Assembly (NCBI RefSeq): GCF_948472415.1
Contig: NZ_OX419519.1
Span: forward strand, 744,001 to 808,000
Direction of reading: 5' to 3'
Length of the DNA: 64,000 bases
Source of the DNA: Kitasatospora fiedleri
GTDB taxonomy: Bacteria; Actinomycetota; Actinomycetes; Streptomycetales; Streptomycetaceae
The notes beneath the pieces were generated by a model, which was given only the letters and a program-made list of their open reading frames with translations, searched no databases and was not told the origin of the DNA. Positions 10,026-19,200 of this stretch are shown piece by piece; within the stretch, counting starts at the first letter, position 1; each line of letters begins with the position of its first letter. Made by a program: the position numbers and the translations under genes.

Positions 10026-11333
10026 TCAGTCCTCCTCCCACGCGGCCGGCAGGGTGCGGTACCCGCGCAGCGGCGAGCGGGCCAGCAGGACGGCGGGCAC
10101 CGCCATCAGCGCGACGCCCGCCCACAGGGCGGTGGGCGGCGACCAGGAGGCAGCCAGCAGGCCGCCCAGCAGCGCGCCCAGCGGGGTGGTGCCCTGGGTG
10201 ACGACACCGGCCGCCGCCGCGACCCGGCCCAGGTAGCGGGTCGGCGTCACCCTGGCCCGCAGGCCCGCGGCGGCGATCGTCCGCCCCACGACGACGAAGC
10301 CGATCAGCACCTGGGCGGTCGCCACCAGCGGCACCGCCGCCCCGGGGAGGAGCCCGGCGAGTGGCGCGCCGAGGGCCGCGACGGGGGCCAGCGCGGAGAA
10401 CACGAAGACCATCCGGATCTCGCCGAACCGCCGCCGCAGCCGGGGCCCGACCAGCGAGGACAGCACGCCCGCCACCGCCCCCGCCGTCGACAGCGCGCCG
10501 TACAGCCACGGCGCCAGGCCGAGGTCGCGCAGCAGGAACACCGGCAGGACCGCCAGGATCGCGCCCGCGCCCAGGTTGTTGAGCGCCGCCTGCGAGATCA
10601 GCAGCCGCAGCACCGGCCGCCGGGCCGTCACCCGGACGCCCTCGGCGATCTCGTGGCGCAGTCGGCGCGGACCGCCGAAGACTGCGATGTCCGCGTCCGG
10701 CCGGACGCCGCGCACCAGCAGGCAGGACAGCAGGTGCAGGACGGCGGCCAGCCCGTACAGCAGCGGGGCCGGGACGGTCGGGGTGAGGACGCCGGCCGCG
10801 GTCGGGGAGACCGTCCGGATCGCGTTCTCGGAGGTCTGCAACCGGGCGTTGGCGTCGGCGACCCGGCGCTTGGAGACCAGCAGCGGCAGCACGCTGGTGT
10901 GCGCGACGTCGAAGAACACCCCCGCCACGCTGACCGCCAGGGCCACCGCGAACAGCTGAGGAACCGTCAGAACGCCCAGCGCGTACGCCACCGGGACGCT
11001 GGCGAACGCCGACGCGTAGGCGGCGTCGGCGGCGAGCAGCACGGTCCGTTTGCGCCACCGGTCGACCCAGGCGCCGGCCGGCAGGCCCACCAGCAGGTAG
11101 CCGAGCCGGGCGAACACCGCGACCAGGGCGGCCTCCAGCGCCGTCGCGTGCAGCACCACCACGGCGGTGACGGGCAGCGAGAACCCGGCGACCTCCGCCG
11201 CGGAGTCGCGCATCCCGTTGGCCGCCCACAGCCGCCGGAACCGCGGGTCGCGCAGCACCTCCGCCTCGCCGCCACCGCCACCGCCGTCCCGGACCGACCC
11301 GGCCCGGCTCCGCTCCCCCGTCCCGGTCACCAC
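10026..11333 (-). CDS. MFS transporter (drug-efflux type)
   Basis: About 435 residues with 10-12 hydrophobic segments. RFRRLWAANGMRDSAAEVAG opens the first helix, and the loop between helices 2 and 3 is GLPAGAWVDRWRKRTVLL, the DRxGRK-type MFS motif A. It matches the large actinobacterial MFS group related to macrolide/enterobactin exporters. GTG at 11333 was chosen because GGAGGGG lies about 8 bp upstream and the homologous region starts soon after. The longer frame to 11489 encodes an implausible poly-arginine run from a CGC/CGT repeat. No regulator is adjacent. Confidence 0.85.
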   Translation of the reverse strand: MVTGTGERSRAGSVRDGGGGGGEAEVLRDPRFRRLWAANGMRDSAAEVAGFSLPVTAVVVLHATALEAALVAVFARLGYLLVGLPAGAWVDRWRKRTVLLAADAAYASAFASVPVAYALGVLTVPQLFAVALAVSVAGVFFDVAHTSVLPLLVSKRRVADANARLQTSENAIRTVSPTAAGVLTPTVPAPLLYGLAAVLHLLSCLLVRGVRPDADIAVFGGPRRLRHEIAEGVRVTARRPVLRLLISQAALNNLGAGAILAVLPVFLLRDLGLAPWLYGALSTAGAVAGVLSSLVGPRLRRRFGEIRMVFVFSALAPVAALGAPLAGLLPGAAVPLVATAQVLIGFVVVGRTIAAAGLRARVTPTRYLGRVAAAAGVVTQGTTPLGALLGGLLAASWSPPTALWAGVALMAVPAVLLARSPLRGYRTLPAAWEED

Positions 11334-11743
11334 CGCCGGGCCCTCCCCTCCGCAGCGCCGCCGCCGTCGTCGCCGTCGTCGTCGCCGACGGGAGCGGACC
11401 GGCCCGCCACCGGACCGCCCCGCACCGCCGGGCGGTCTCCGACCGTACCCGGGGAGTCTTGTTGCGGGCCGCCGTCCCGTCAACCGCATAGGGACGGGGC
11501 GTCAGCCGGTGCACGCGGTGGCGCTGCGGTAGAGGTCGTCCGAGGTGCCGAGGGCCCACCGGGCGTTCGTCGCACCGGAGTCGGCGCCGCTGCACGCCAC
11601 GGTCCCGGCCCCGTCGGGACGGTGCCCGACGGCTCCGCCGACCCCCGAATCCGAGTGCGCGTACTCATGCCGCCCCCGCCGCCGTACGACAGGCTCGGTC
11701 CTCGGACCACGCGCGCACAGCAGCACGGAGAGGATGCGGGCCG
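11334..11743. other. Intergenic region between divergent genes, CGC/CGT repeat and possible coding remnant
   Basis: The left part carries a CGC/CGT trinucleotide run (about 11355-11393). On the minus strand from about 11690 to 11502 an open frame ends in GTVACSGADSGATNARW and a final CTG before its stop, with two well-placed cysteines, like the end of a small secreted protein. It has no convincing start or signal peptide, so I do not call it a gene. Confidence 0.4.
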
Positions 11744-12715
11744 GTGAGCTCAACCGGGGGGAAGGCCACGCCCAGCCGAGGGGCGGGCCGGTGGCGGGCG
11801 GTCAGCGGATCGCGCACGGCGAGGTCGGCGGCGGTCGGAGCAGGTCTCGGGCTCTGCTGGCTCGGCCTGGCCGCGCTCCCGTGGGCCGGCCTCCTCCCGT
11901 GCGACCGGCAACAGGAGTGGGGCTGCCTGGGGGTGGGACTGCTGTTCCTCGCGGCCAGCGCCGTCACCGGGTTCCTGCTGAGCCGGCTCGCACTGCGGCT
12001 GGTGGGCATCCGCCCGGCCTGGCGGGTCGTCGCGGTGGCCGTCCTGCTCTTCTGGCTGGCCGGCAACCTGTACTACCGAGTCGGCTCCCGGCTCCCCCTG
12101 GACATACTGCTGCCGCTCGCCTCCACCGCACTGTTCGCGCTCGCGGCCGTCCTGACCGCCCCCAGACCGCCCCGCTGGCGACCGCGCATCGCCCTGCTCC
12201 TCGTCCTCGCCCTCTGCTGGCCGCTGTCCGCCCTCCTCGGCGAGCACCAGGCGGACGAACGCCTCCGCGACGAGATCACCGGCGCCGGCGTCCCGCTGTA
12301 CGCCCCGGACCTCACCGACTACCGCCTGCACCACCCCCTGGCCAACCAGCCCGCCCACTGGTTCGGCTTCACCCTGCTCCCCGCCCGCCCGACCACCGAC
12401 AACCCCGACGACACCGCCGACACCGCCGACGCCGACAACCGAGCCGTCCGGGTGACCGTCCAACCGGTACGGGACACCTTCCGTCCCCCGCTCTGCGACG
12501 CCCTGGACCTCGGCAGCACGGTACGCGCCGAGAACTGCGAGCAGGTCACCCCGGACACCTGGCGCCAGGTCGGCCCCTACACGCTCCACTACTTCGTCCG
12601 CCGCGGCGACTACCTGATCGTGATGTCCGCCGACAGCAGGAACACCACCACAGCCGACCTGCAGACCCTGACGTCGACCCTCACCGAACGCACCCCGGAC
12701 TACTTCCTCCCCTGA
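11744..12715 (+). CDS. Membrane protein of unknown function
   Basis: The protein has 323 residues. A short basic N-terminus is followed by about five hydrophobic segments between residues 30 and 165 (for example GLCWLGLAALPWAGLL, VVAVAVLLFWLAGNLYY, LASTALFALAAVL, IALLLVLALCWPLSALL). The C-terminal half (about 170-323) is soluble and probably extracytoplasmic, with two cysteines (PPLCDAL, AENCEQV) that could form a disulfide, and ends TERTPDYFLP. GTG at 11744 follows GGAGAGG. I do not recognise a family. Its 3' end overlaps a possible gene remnant on the other strand. Confidence 0.7.
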   Translation: MSSTGGKATPSRGAGRWRAVSGSRTARSAAVGAGLGLCWLGLAALPWAGLLPCDRQQEWGCLGVGLLFLAASAVTGFLLSRLALRLVGIRPAWRVVAVAVLLFWLAGNLYYRVGSRLPLDILLPLASTALFALAAVLTAPRPPRWRPRIALLLVLALCWPLSALLGEHQADERLRDEITGAGVPLYAPDLTDYRLHHPLANQPAHWFGFTLLPARPTTDNPDDTADTADADNRAVRVTVQPVRDTFRPPLCDALDLGSTVRAENCEQVTPDTWRQVGPYTLHYFVRRGDYLIVMSADSRNTTTADLQTLTSTLTERTPDYFLP

Positions 12716-12739
12716 ACGGCCCACCCCGACCCCGCTCCG

Positions 12740-12956
12740 AACACGGGACCGCCACCTGGCGCTCGATCACCGGATCCGGCATCCGATCGCGGACGGTCCG
12801 AAAGACCTCGTCCAGCGGACCTCCGGTGGCGTGGCCGCCGGTCCAGGAGAGGATGTTCGCGGTCTCGATCACCCCAGCGGCAGCAACAACCGGGGTTCGT
12901 CGCCCGCGAAACCGTCCCGCTTCAGGGACGAGTTCCACGACCGGACCTAACCGCAT
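12740..12956 (-). pseudogene. Probable gene remnant
   Basis: In one minus-strand frame the stretch GVIETANILSWTGGHATGG followed by PLDEVFRTVRDRMPDPVIER looks like genuine protein: mixed composition, amphipathic helix, no repeat. The sequence on either side loses this character and there is no convincing start or stop at the right distance. It sits at the left edge of the island that carries an insertion sequence and another gene fragment. The parent family is unknown. Confidence 0.3.
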
Positions 12957-12968
12957 TCGACCCGCTTG

Positions 12969-13295
12969 TCATTCAGCCGTGTGCGCCTCCTCCAGGACAG
13001 CCCACAGCCGCCTGATCTCGTTGACCGGACGCGGCACGTCCTGACGCGCGTTGGCGATGAACTCGATGTCCGCGTCGGCCCGGGTATCCTCCCCGACGAC
13101 CTTGTGGTCGCCTGCGCGTGAGTCAGGTAGATCCCCGTCACCCTCCTCGGCGTCAGCGCGGAGCTGGATGAAACTGGTGCCGCCGATCCCGTGCCAGCTC
13201 TCCACCCAGCCGCCCCACGGCCCCGGAGTGGCGCCAGCAACGTACCGCTCGATCGCGGACAGCTCCTCCTCAGGCAATGCCTTATCGAGCTCCAT
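12969..13295 (-). CDS. Small hypothetical actinobacterial protein
   Basis: The protein has 108 acidic residues, starting MELDKALPEEELSAIERYV. The layout (AIERYVAGATPGPW near the start, then DIEFIANARQDVPRPVNEIR near the end) matches a small Streptomyces protein type often seen in plasmid-like or prophage-like contexts. I recall this pattern but not a function. Its G+C is lower than that of the housekeeping-like genes to the left, in keeping with the island that starts here. No operon partner is evident. Confidence 0.6.
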   Translation of the reverse strand: MELDKALPEEELSAIERYVAGATPGPWGGWVESWHGIGGTSFIQLRADAEEGDGDLPDSRAGDHKVVGEDTRADADIEFIANARQDVPRPVNEIRRLWAVLEEAHTAE

Positions 13296-13331
13296 GATCG
13301 AAAGCGTTCCCCGGCGCCAAAAAACGGTGCC

Positions 13332-13470
13332 TCAGTCCCCAGCCCAGTGGGCGGCGATCAGGTCGCGGTACCGGGCGAAGGAAGCTTGGGGGGAACCGCC
13401 GCGTGGTGAAGTCGACGTGGATGAGGCCGAAGCATTGGCCGTAGCCCTCGGGCCATCGAACATCCTGTCA
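13332..13470 (-). pseudogene. Remnant of the 3' end of a GH1 beta-glucosidase gene
   Basis: About 135 bp align base for base with the 3' end of the intact GH1 gene at 23.4 kb at roughly 80 percent identity (by eye). The decoded end is SFARYRDLIAAHWAGD then stop, preceded after a frameshift by EGYGQCFGLIHVDFTTRR; the intact gene has SFAWYRDLIATHRG and EGYSQRFGLVHVDFATQR. The match stops near 13470, about 125 bp before the insertion sequence. Both copies point the same way. It is a dead fragment, either of a paralogue or of a duplicated gene end. Confidence 0.8.
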
Positions 13471-13594
13471 TCCCAGTCCCCTCTCTGGAACGCTCGTCGA
13501 CGCAGGTTGGGTCAGCGCGTGCGCCGTAGAGTCTGCCTTTCTCCCCTCCCCGCGCTTGCCCACGAAGCGTTAGTACCAAGGGACAGTAGGAGTT

Positions 13595-13617
13595 GGCTCT
13601 GGCGCGAGTTCCGTGAA
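13595..13617 (+). repeat. Left terminal inverted repeat of the ISL3 element
   Basis: Starts GGCTCTGGCGCGAG and ends TTCCGTGAA; identical to the reverse complement of 16022-16044 over 23 bp, plus one more matching base outside. Confidence 0.9.
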
Positions 13618-13655
13618 AGCCGCCCGCGAGGGCAGAGGAAAGTTGATCATGGCGG

Positions 13656-15224
13656 GTGTCTGTCGATGATCTTCTGTCTGTCCTGTTGCCCCAGTTCGCG
13701 CTGCTGAGCATGGACTTGATCCGATCGACCGGCAGGTCGGTACGGGTGAGTGTCCGGGGCCGGGCGCCGGGGGCGGAGTGCCCGGGCTGCGGGAACTGGT
13801 CCGGACGCGTCCACAGTGGGTACGAGCGTCGGATCAGCGATACGGCGGTCTGCGGGCAGGAGCTGGTGCTGCACCTGCGGGTCCGCCGGTTCTTCTGCGA
13901 CAACGCGGAGTGCGGGAAGCGAGCCTTCGCCGAGCAGATCCCGGGTCTGACGTTCCGGTACGGCCGGTGCACAGTGCCGTTGCGGAAGGTCCGCGAGGCA
14001 GTCGCTCTGGCGCTGGGCGGCCGGGCTGGGGTCCGGCTGGCCGAGCACTTGGCGGTCGGCGTCGGCCGGGACGCCCTGATCCGCCTGATCCGCGCACTGC
14101 CGGACCCGGCCATCGGGCCGGTCCGCGTGCTCGGTGTCGACGACTTCGCCCTGCGCAAGGGCCACCACTACGGCACCGTCCTGATCGACATCGAGGGCCG
14201 CCGCCCCGTCGAGGTCCTGCCGGAGCGGTCCGCCGACGCCCTGGCCGCCTGGCTCACCGAGCACCCCGGCGTCGAGGTGATCTGCCGTGACCGCACCCGT
14301 TACTACGCTGAGGGCGCGGACCGCGGCGCCGGCACGGCGACGCAGGTCGCAGACAGGTGTCACCTCTGGGCGAACCTCGGCGACGCGGCCGAGCGGCTGG
14401 TCGCCCGCCTGCGCTCGCAGTGGGTCCCGCCCACACCCGAGAAGGAGAAGGTGGTGCCGTCCGAGGCGCCTGAAGGGCGACGGGTCCGCCGGACCCGCGA
14501 GCGCCACGCCGCCGTCCACGCCTTGATGGACAAGGGCATGGGGCACAGCCAGGTCGTGGCCGAGCTCGGCCTCGACCTGAAGACGGCGCGGAAGTTCATG
14601 CGCGCCGCCACAGCCGAGGAGCTGATCGGCGACCGCCGGACCGGCTGGCAGAGCAGCCTGGACGGTCACGCCGCCTACCTGATCGCCCGCTTCAACGAGG
14701 GCTGCCACAGCGCGCTTCGGCTCCACCGAGAACTCACCGAACGCGGCCTGACCGTCAGCGAGCGCACCGTGCGCCGCTTCGTGCACCGGCTGCGTGAGAA
14801 CGCCAAGCCGGCCACCCGGCCGCCGGTCCCCAAGGTCCGCGAGGTGACCAAGCTGATCCTCACCCACCCCGACAACCGCCCCGAGTCTGGTCGCGTCCTG
14901 CTGAAGGAACTCCTGCACCGCTGCCGGGAGTTGGACGAAGCTTGCGAACTCATCGCGCGGTTCGCCTCGATCCTCGTCCACCGCCGGGGCCAGGAGGACC
15001 TCGAACAGTGGACCGCGGACGCCCAGGCCAGCCGACTGCCGGAACTACGCGGGTTCGCCACCGGACTGCGCAAGGACTGGGACGCGGTCATGGCGGGCCT
15101 CACACTCCGCTGGAACTCCGGCCCGGTCGAGGGACACGTCAACCGCATCAAGATGCTCAAGCGCCAGATGTTCGGCCGAGCCAACCTCGACCTCCTCCGC
15201 AAGCGCGTACTCCTCGCGTCATGA
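13656..15224 (+). CDS. ISL3-family transposase
   Basis: The protein has 522 residues. The N-terminus has the ISL3 zinc finger (CPGCGNWSGRVHSGYERR, then FCDNAECGKRAF), followed by a helix-turn-helix region. The DDE domain shows VLGVDDFALRKGHHYGT (first Asp), EVICRDRTRYYAEGA (second Asp) and WNSGPVEGHVNRIKMLKRQM (Glu) with a long helical insertion between. All three acidic residues are present, so it may be active. GTG at 13656 is 61 bp from the left IS end. The length matches the longer members of the family (about 500-560 residues). Confidence 0.93.
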   Translation: MSVDDLLSVLLPQFALLSMDLIRSTGRSVRVSVRGRAPGAECPGCGNWSGRVHSGYERRISDTAVCGQELVLHLRVRRFFCDNAECGKRAFAEQIPGLTFRYGRCTVPLRKVREAVALALGGRAGVRLAEHLAVGVGRDALIRLIRALPDPAIGPVRVLGVDDFALRKGHHYGTVLIDIEGRRPVEVLPERSADALAAWLTEHPGVEVICRDRTRYYAEGADRGAGTATQVADRCHLWANLGDAAERLVARLRSQWVPPTPEKEKVVPSEAPEGRRVRRTRERHAAVHALMDKGMGHSQVVAELGLDLKTARKFMRAATAEELIGDRRTGWQSSLDGHAAYLIARFNEGCHSALRLHRELTERGLTVSERTVRRFVHRLRENAKPATRPPVPKVREVTKLILTHPDNRPESGRVLLKELLHRCRELDEACELIARFASILVHRRGQEDLEQWTADAQASRLPELRGFATGLRKDWDAVMAGLTLRWNSGPVEGHVNRIKMLKRQMFGRANLDLLRKRVLLAS

Positions 15225-15307
15225 ACATCAACAAGCACGGTACGTCCGCGAGGATCGGTAAGTCCTTCAACCAGGAGCTGTCGGGCTCGACCGGGAAGTG
15301 GTGCTGG

Positions 15308-15994
15308 TCAGAAGGGAGGCTGCCAGTCGCTCCACCGCGGTGGACTGCCGAGTGGGGGCCAGTGGTCCGGATGGCCCGGGTAGGGCCACTGCCGGCCGAC
15401 CCACTCACATTGCGGTATCGGCCCTTCCCAGTCGTCAGTGCACCGCTCTTCCCAGCCTCGGCCGACCATCACCGGGCGGGTCACCACGCGGCCCGCCACC
15501 TCCTGCACTCGCAGGACCAGGCCGATCCCGGCGGCCCCGGGGTTGCCCCGCGGACCGTAGGACACACCGAGCACCCCGCAATCGGAAGCGTGCAGAAGGA
15601 ACCGCTCCAGTTCAACCGGGACGCGGGCGGTCAACTCCCTTCCCCAGAGCGCCACCTGAGGCCCGTGGGCGGCGTCGACCGCGACGCAGAACAGCTTGCC
15701 GGCGATGAAGTAGCCGTACACGGCAGGCTCCCCGACTCCGGTCCCGAACTCGACGCCCAGAGGCGCCGGCCCCCACGGGTCGGCCTGGAACCTGCGCAGC
15801 TCGGTCATGCCCGGCAACACCGCGGCGACCTCGGCGATGCGCATGCCGAACCACAGCGGCCCGACGCCGTCCAGGGGCATCAGTTCCCACTCCACCCGTT
15901 CGGGCTTCTGCGCAGCACCCTGTGGTTCTGCCGCCACCATCCGTCCCCGCCCCACCTGGACACCGAACTGCCCCGGCTCCCGGGGCTTCACCAC
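15308..15994 (-). CDS. Hypothetical protein carried as passenger inside the IS
   Basis: The protein has 228 residues (GTG at 15994; later starts are possible, for example at the MVAAEPQ methionine). A central domain begins WELMPLDGVGPLWFGMRIAE, similar to the GPLRFGM-type segment seen in several Streptomyces hypothetical proteins, some of which sit in toxin/immunity contexts (from memory). The C-terminus is rich in Trp and Pro (QWPYPGHPDHWPPL). No catalytic motif or membrane segment is visible. The gene starts 28 bp inside the right IS end, runs antisense to the transposase, and must move with the element. Confidence 0.65.
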   Translation of the reverse strand: MVKPREPGQFGVQVGRGRMVAAEPQGAAQKPERVEWELMPLDGVGPLWFGMRIAEVAAVLPGMTELRRFQADPWGPAPLGVEFGTGVGEPAVYGYFIAGKLFCVAVDAAHGPQVALWGRELTARVPVELERFLLHASDCGVLGVSYGPRGNPGAAGIGLVLRVQEVAGRVVTRPVMVGRGWEERCTDDWEGPIPQCEWVGRQWPYPGHPDHWPPLGSPPRWSDWQPPF

Positions 15995-16021
15995 GCTGGA
16001 ATTACACCAGACTCAAGATCC

Positions 16022-16044
16022 TTCACGGAACTCGCGCCAGAGCC
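16022..16044 (-). repeat. Right terminal inverted repeat of the ISL3 element
   Basis: Exact 23-bp inverse of 13595-13617, ending AGAGCC at 16044. Confidence 0.9.
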
Positions 16045-16248
16045 AGTCTGCCGTGCCCTCTGACACGTTAGTTTCCCGACGGCGCGCGCGGGGCGCACGC
16101 CCGAGCCTGAGCAACACTCCTATGCGCTCCCTGTAATCTCCGATAAAGCTCCGAATTCCTCCTCTTCCTCTCAACAGAGCTCGTAATCTGGTGCGTTCGC
16201 CTGCCGACCAGGGGGCTTACGAAGAGGCTCGGACAGAGGGGTAGCAAA

Positions 16249-19200
16249 GTGAACGGCACCGCCACTCGCGCGCGGGAGGAGGCCGTGGCCTCCCAGGCTC
16301 AGCGATGGGCCGACGAACTCATTGATCTCGGACCGCGCAACACACTGCTGCACTTCAAGGACACAAAGACTGGCAGCCTCGACCTCACCGCCATCTCCGC
16401 CGAACAGCAGCACGCGCTACTGGCCGGCCGAAAGGTACGGCTCGCGAGCCTCGTTCCCGATCCGTCCGATCACAAATCTGCCTGCCTTCGCGCGCGCCAC
16501 CTACGACGCCGGATCCTGGAACTGGACGAAGAACAAGGCGTCGAGGCCGGTCGCCTGGCCTGTGGACTGCTGAACGTGGACCCGCCGAAGACACGTGGTA
16601 CGACCATTGTTCTCCCCCTGCGTGCTCCCCTCGTGCTGCTGCCTCTGACGATCCAGCCGCGCACGGCCACCGAGAACGACTTCGTCTTCCAGGTCGACGG
16701 CGAGCCGGAGATCAATCCGGTCCTGCTCTACGCGCTGAACCGCCAGTACGGCCTGGACGCCGACCTCGACCAACTGGCCGACCAGACGTCGGCCACGCTT
16801 GAGGAGCAGACGGAGCCGGGGACCCGGGTGCGTGCTGTGTATGACCTCCTCGCCAAGGCCCTCCATCGGAGCGGGCTGTCCGTATCGTTCGAGGAACGCC
16901 TTGTGGTCGGGGCCTTCAGCTTCGACCGGTTGCCCATGGTCAACGACTTGAAGAACTCTGGCTCGCTGCTCGCCGAGCACCCCGTCATCGCTGCCATCGC
17001 TGGTGACAGCACGGCGGCCCACTCGCTACTGGAGGACACGGAGGACCCTCCTGCGGAGGGCGAGATCCCGCCGCGGGAGGAGTTCCTCATCCACGATGCC
17101 GATGCCTCTCAGCAACAGGCGATCCGCGCCGTGCTGGCCGGCCGACATGTGGTCATTGAGGGACCTCCCGGAACGGGTAAGAGCCAGACCATCGCCAACC
17201 TCATCGCTGCGCTGGCTGCTGAGGGACGGCGCATCCTCTTCGTCGCGGAGAAGCGTGCCGCGATCGAGGCCGTTACCGATCGACTCGCCCAGGTCGACCT
17301 CGACGGACTTGTTCTCGATCTCCATGGGAACAAGCTGAACCGTCGCCAGCTGGCCCAACAGCTTCTTGAGACCCTCGACCGATCCGGTCAGAAGCCGCCG
17401 CCACGCCCTGAGCAGTTGCACGCCTCGCTCGAACACTTCCGTGGTCAGACCGGCCGACATGTCGCCGAGTTCCACCAGCCGCGGTCCCCGTGGGGAGTAA
17501 GCGCTTACCAGGCCATGGCTGCGCTGTCGGGAATTCCGCCTGAGTGCCAGACCCGCTGGCGCCTGCGCGGCGGTGTCCTGAAGCAACTGGACCTGCCCGC
17601 ACGGCAACAGGTGGAGCGGGACCTGCACAAATTCGTCAGCCGAAAGGGGCTGCAGATTCGGCGCGGTCAGTCTCCCTGGGCACGGGCCCGCGTACGGGAC
17701 ATCGCGGAACTCCGTCCGGTCCTCGAACGACTCGACCAGTTGGCGGGTACAGCCTTCCTGGACACCTGCCGGGAGATCGAAAAACTTATCACCGCAGCAG
17801 GGTTGTGTCAGGCATCGGACGTCCAAGGCTGGCAGCAGTTGCTGGACCTCTTGCAGGCCGTGTCCAGCACCTTCCAGGAGTTCACCCCGGAGGTCTTCGG
17901 ACCGCAGCTCGACCGGCTCGTCGCCGCTACTGCTGACCGGGCATGGCGCAAGCAGCATGGGCAACCCATCGGTTGGTGGCAGCGTCGCTCCTTGGTCCGT
18001 GAGGCCATGGCCATCCGTCGGGACGGACTGCGCGACCGCCAGGTCCTCCACACCCGGCTGGTCCAGGCCCAGGAGCAGCGGACCCGTTGGCAGAGCGTAT
18101 CGGTGGACGGCACACCGCCTTCCGTAGTCCCTGAGCTCGGCGCCACACTGAAGAACTTCATCGAGCTTCGCGACCGGCTTGCCGCAGTGGCCCTCTGCGC
18201 GGGTGTCGACGACTGGGCGAAAAAGCCTGCCAATGAGGTAGCCGAGATCGTACGAGAACTCGATGAAGACCGCGGGACGCTGTACCAGATGCCCGAACTC
18301 AACCAACTGACCGACCGCCTGGAGACCGCCGGTCTTGGCCCACTGCTTGACGAGCTGACTCAGAGCCTCCCAACGCCAGAGGTAGTGGTCGATCGGTTCC
18401 AGTACGCCTGGTGGTCATCCGTTCTCGACGAGATCAAGATGCATTCCCAGCACGTTCGTACCTTTACCGAACGGGAACACGATCACGCCGTCACGCAGTT
18501 CCGTCGAACCGACAGCGACCACATGACCGCCAATGCCGGCCGCGTGCGATACTCCGTGGCGGCCCGGCTGCGCAAGGCCCGTGATACCCACCGTGACCAG
18601 AACGCCGTAGTCCGCGACCAGGCCGCCCGCAAGACGCGCCACTTGCCCTTGCGCAAACTGGTCGCCAGGGCCCCCGACGTACTGTTGGCGGCCAAGCCCT
18701 GTTGGGCCATGTCGCCGCTCGTGGTGAGTCGGGTGCTACCGGCCACTCGGCTGTTCGACGTGGTGGTCTTCGACGAGGCCAGCCAGATCCTGCCGCACGA
18801 CGCCATGACGTCGATCATGCGGGGTCGCCAGGTCGTCGTCGCGGGCGACCGGAACCAGCTGCCGCCCACCTCGTTCTTCAGCCGCGTGCTGAGCGGCACG
18901 GACAACCAGGAGGACGCTGACGACGAGGACAGGACCGATCCCAGTGTCTTCGAGTCGCTCCTGGATCTGCTCAGCAGTCGGCTGCCCCGAGTCCACACCC
19001 TCCGCTGGCACTATCGGAGCAGTGACGAGAGGCTGATCGCCTTCTCCAACCGCGAGATCTACCGCGACCAGCTCATCACGTTCCCTGGGACCGCCGTCGC
19101 AAGTCCGATCCTTCTGGATGTCGTCGACGGACACGCGCTCCCCGGCCAGGACGGCTCCGCGCCTCAGGAGGTCGAGCGAGTGGTGAAGTTGGCCCTCGAC

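Larger units (their letters stand above)
13595..16044 (+). mobile_element. ISL3-family insertion sequence with passenger gene, 2450 bp
   Basis: The ends are perfect 23-bp inverted repeats (13595-13617 and 16022-16044) beginning GGCTCT, the usual ISL3 terminus. Inside are the transposase gene (plus strand) and, antisense to it, a 228-codon passenger gene. The 8 bp outside each end (TAGGAGTT on the left, AGTCTGCC on the right) do not match, so no target duplication is visible; the flanks may have been rearranged since insertion. The element is longer than a simple ISL3 IS because of the passenger gene. Confidence 0.88.

Noticed and set aside
11355..11393. CRISPR-like or expandable trinucleotide array
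   Set aside because: The CGC/CGT run has no spacers and no regular unit beyond three bases; it is plain GC-rich low complexity upstream of the MFS gene.
11502..11753. Small secreted-protein gene on the minus strand
   Set aside because: The C-terminal part is protein-like but there is no signal peptide, and the start region overlaps the divergent gene. Kept only as a possible remnant.
16045..16248. Second IS end or integrase fragment upstream of the helicase gene
   Set aside because: No repeat of GGCTCT ends and no integrase motif; only a leader region for the helicase gene is present.
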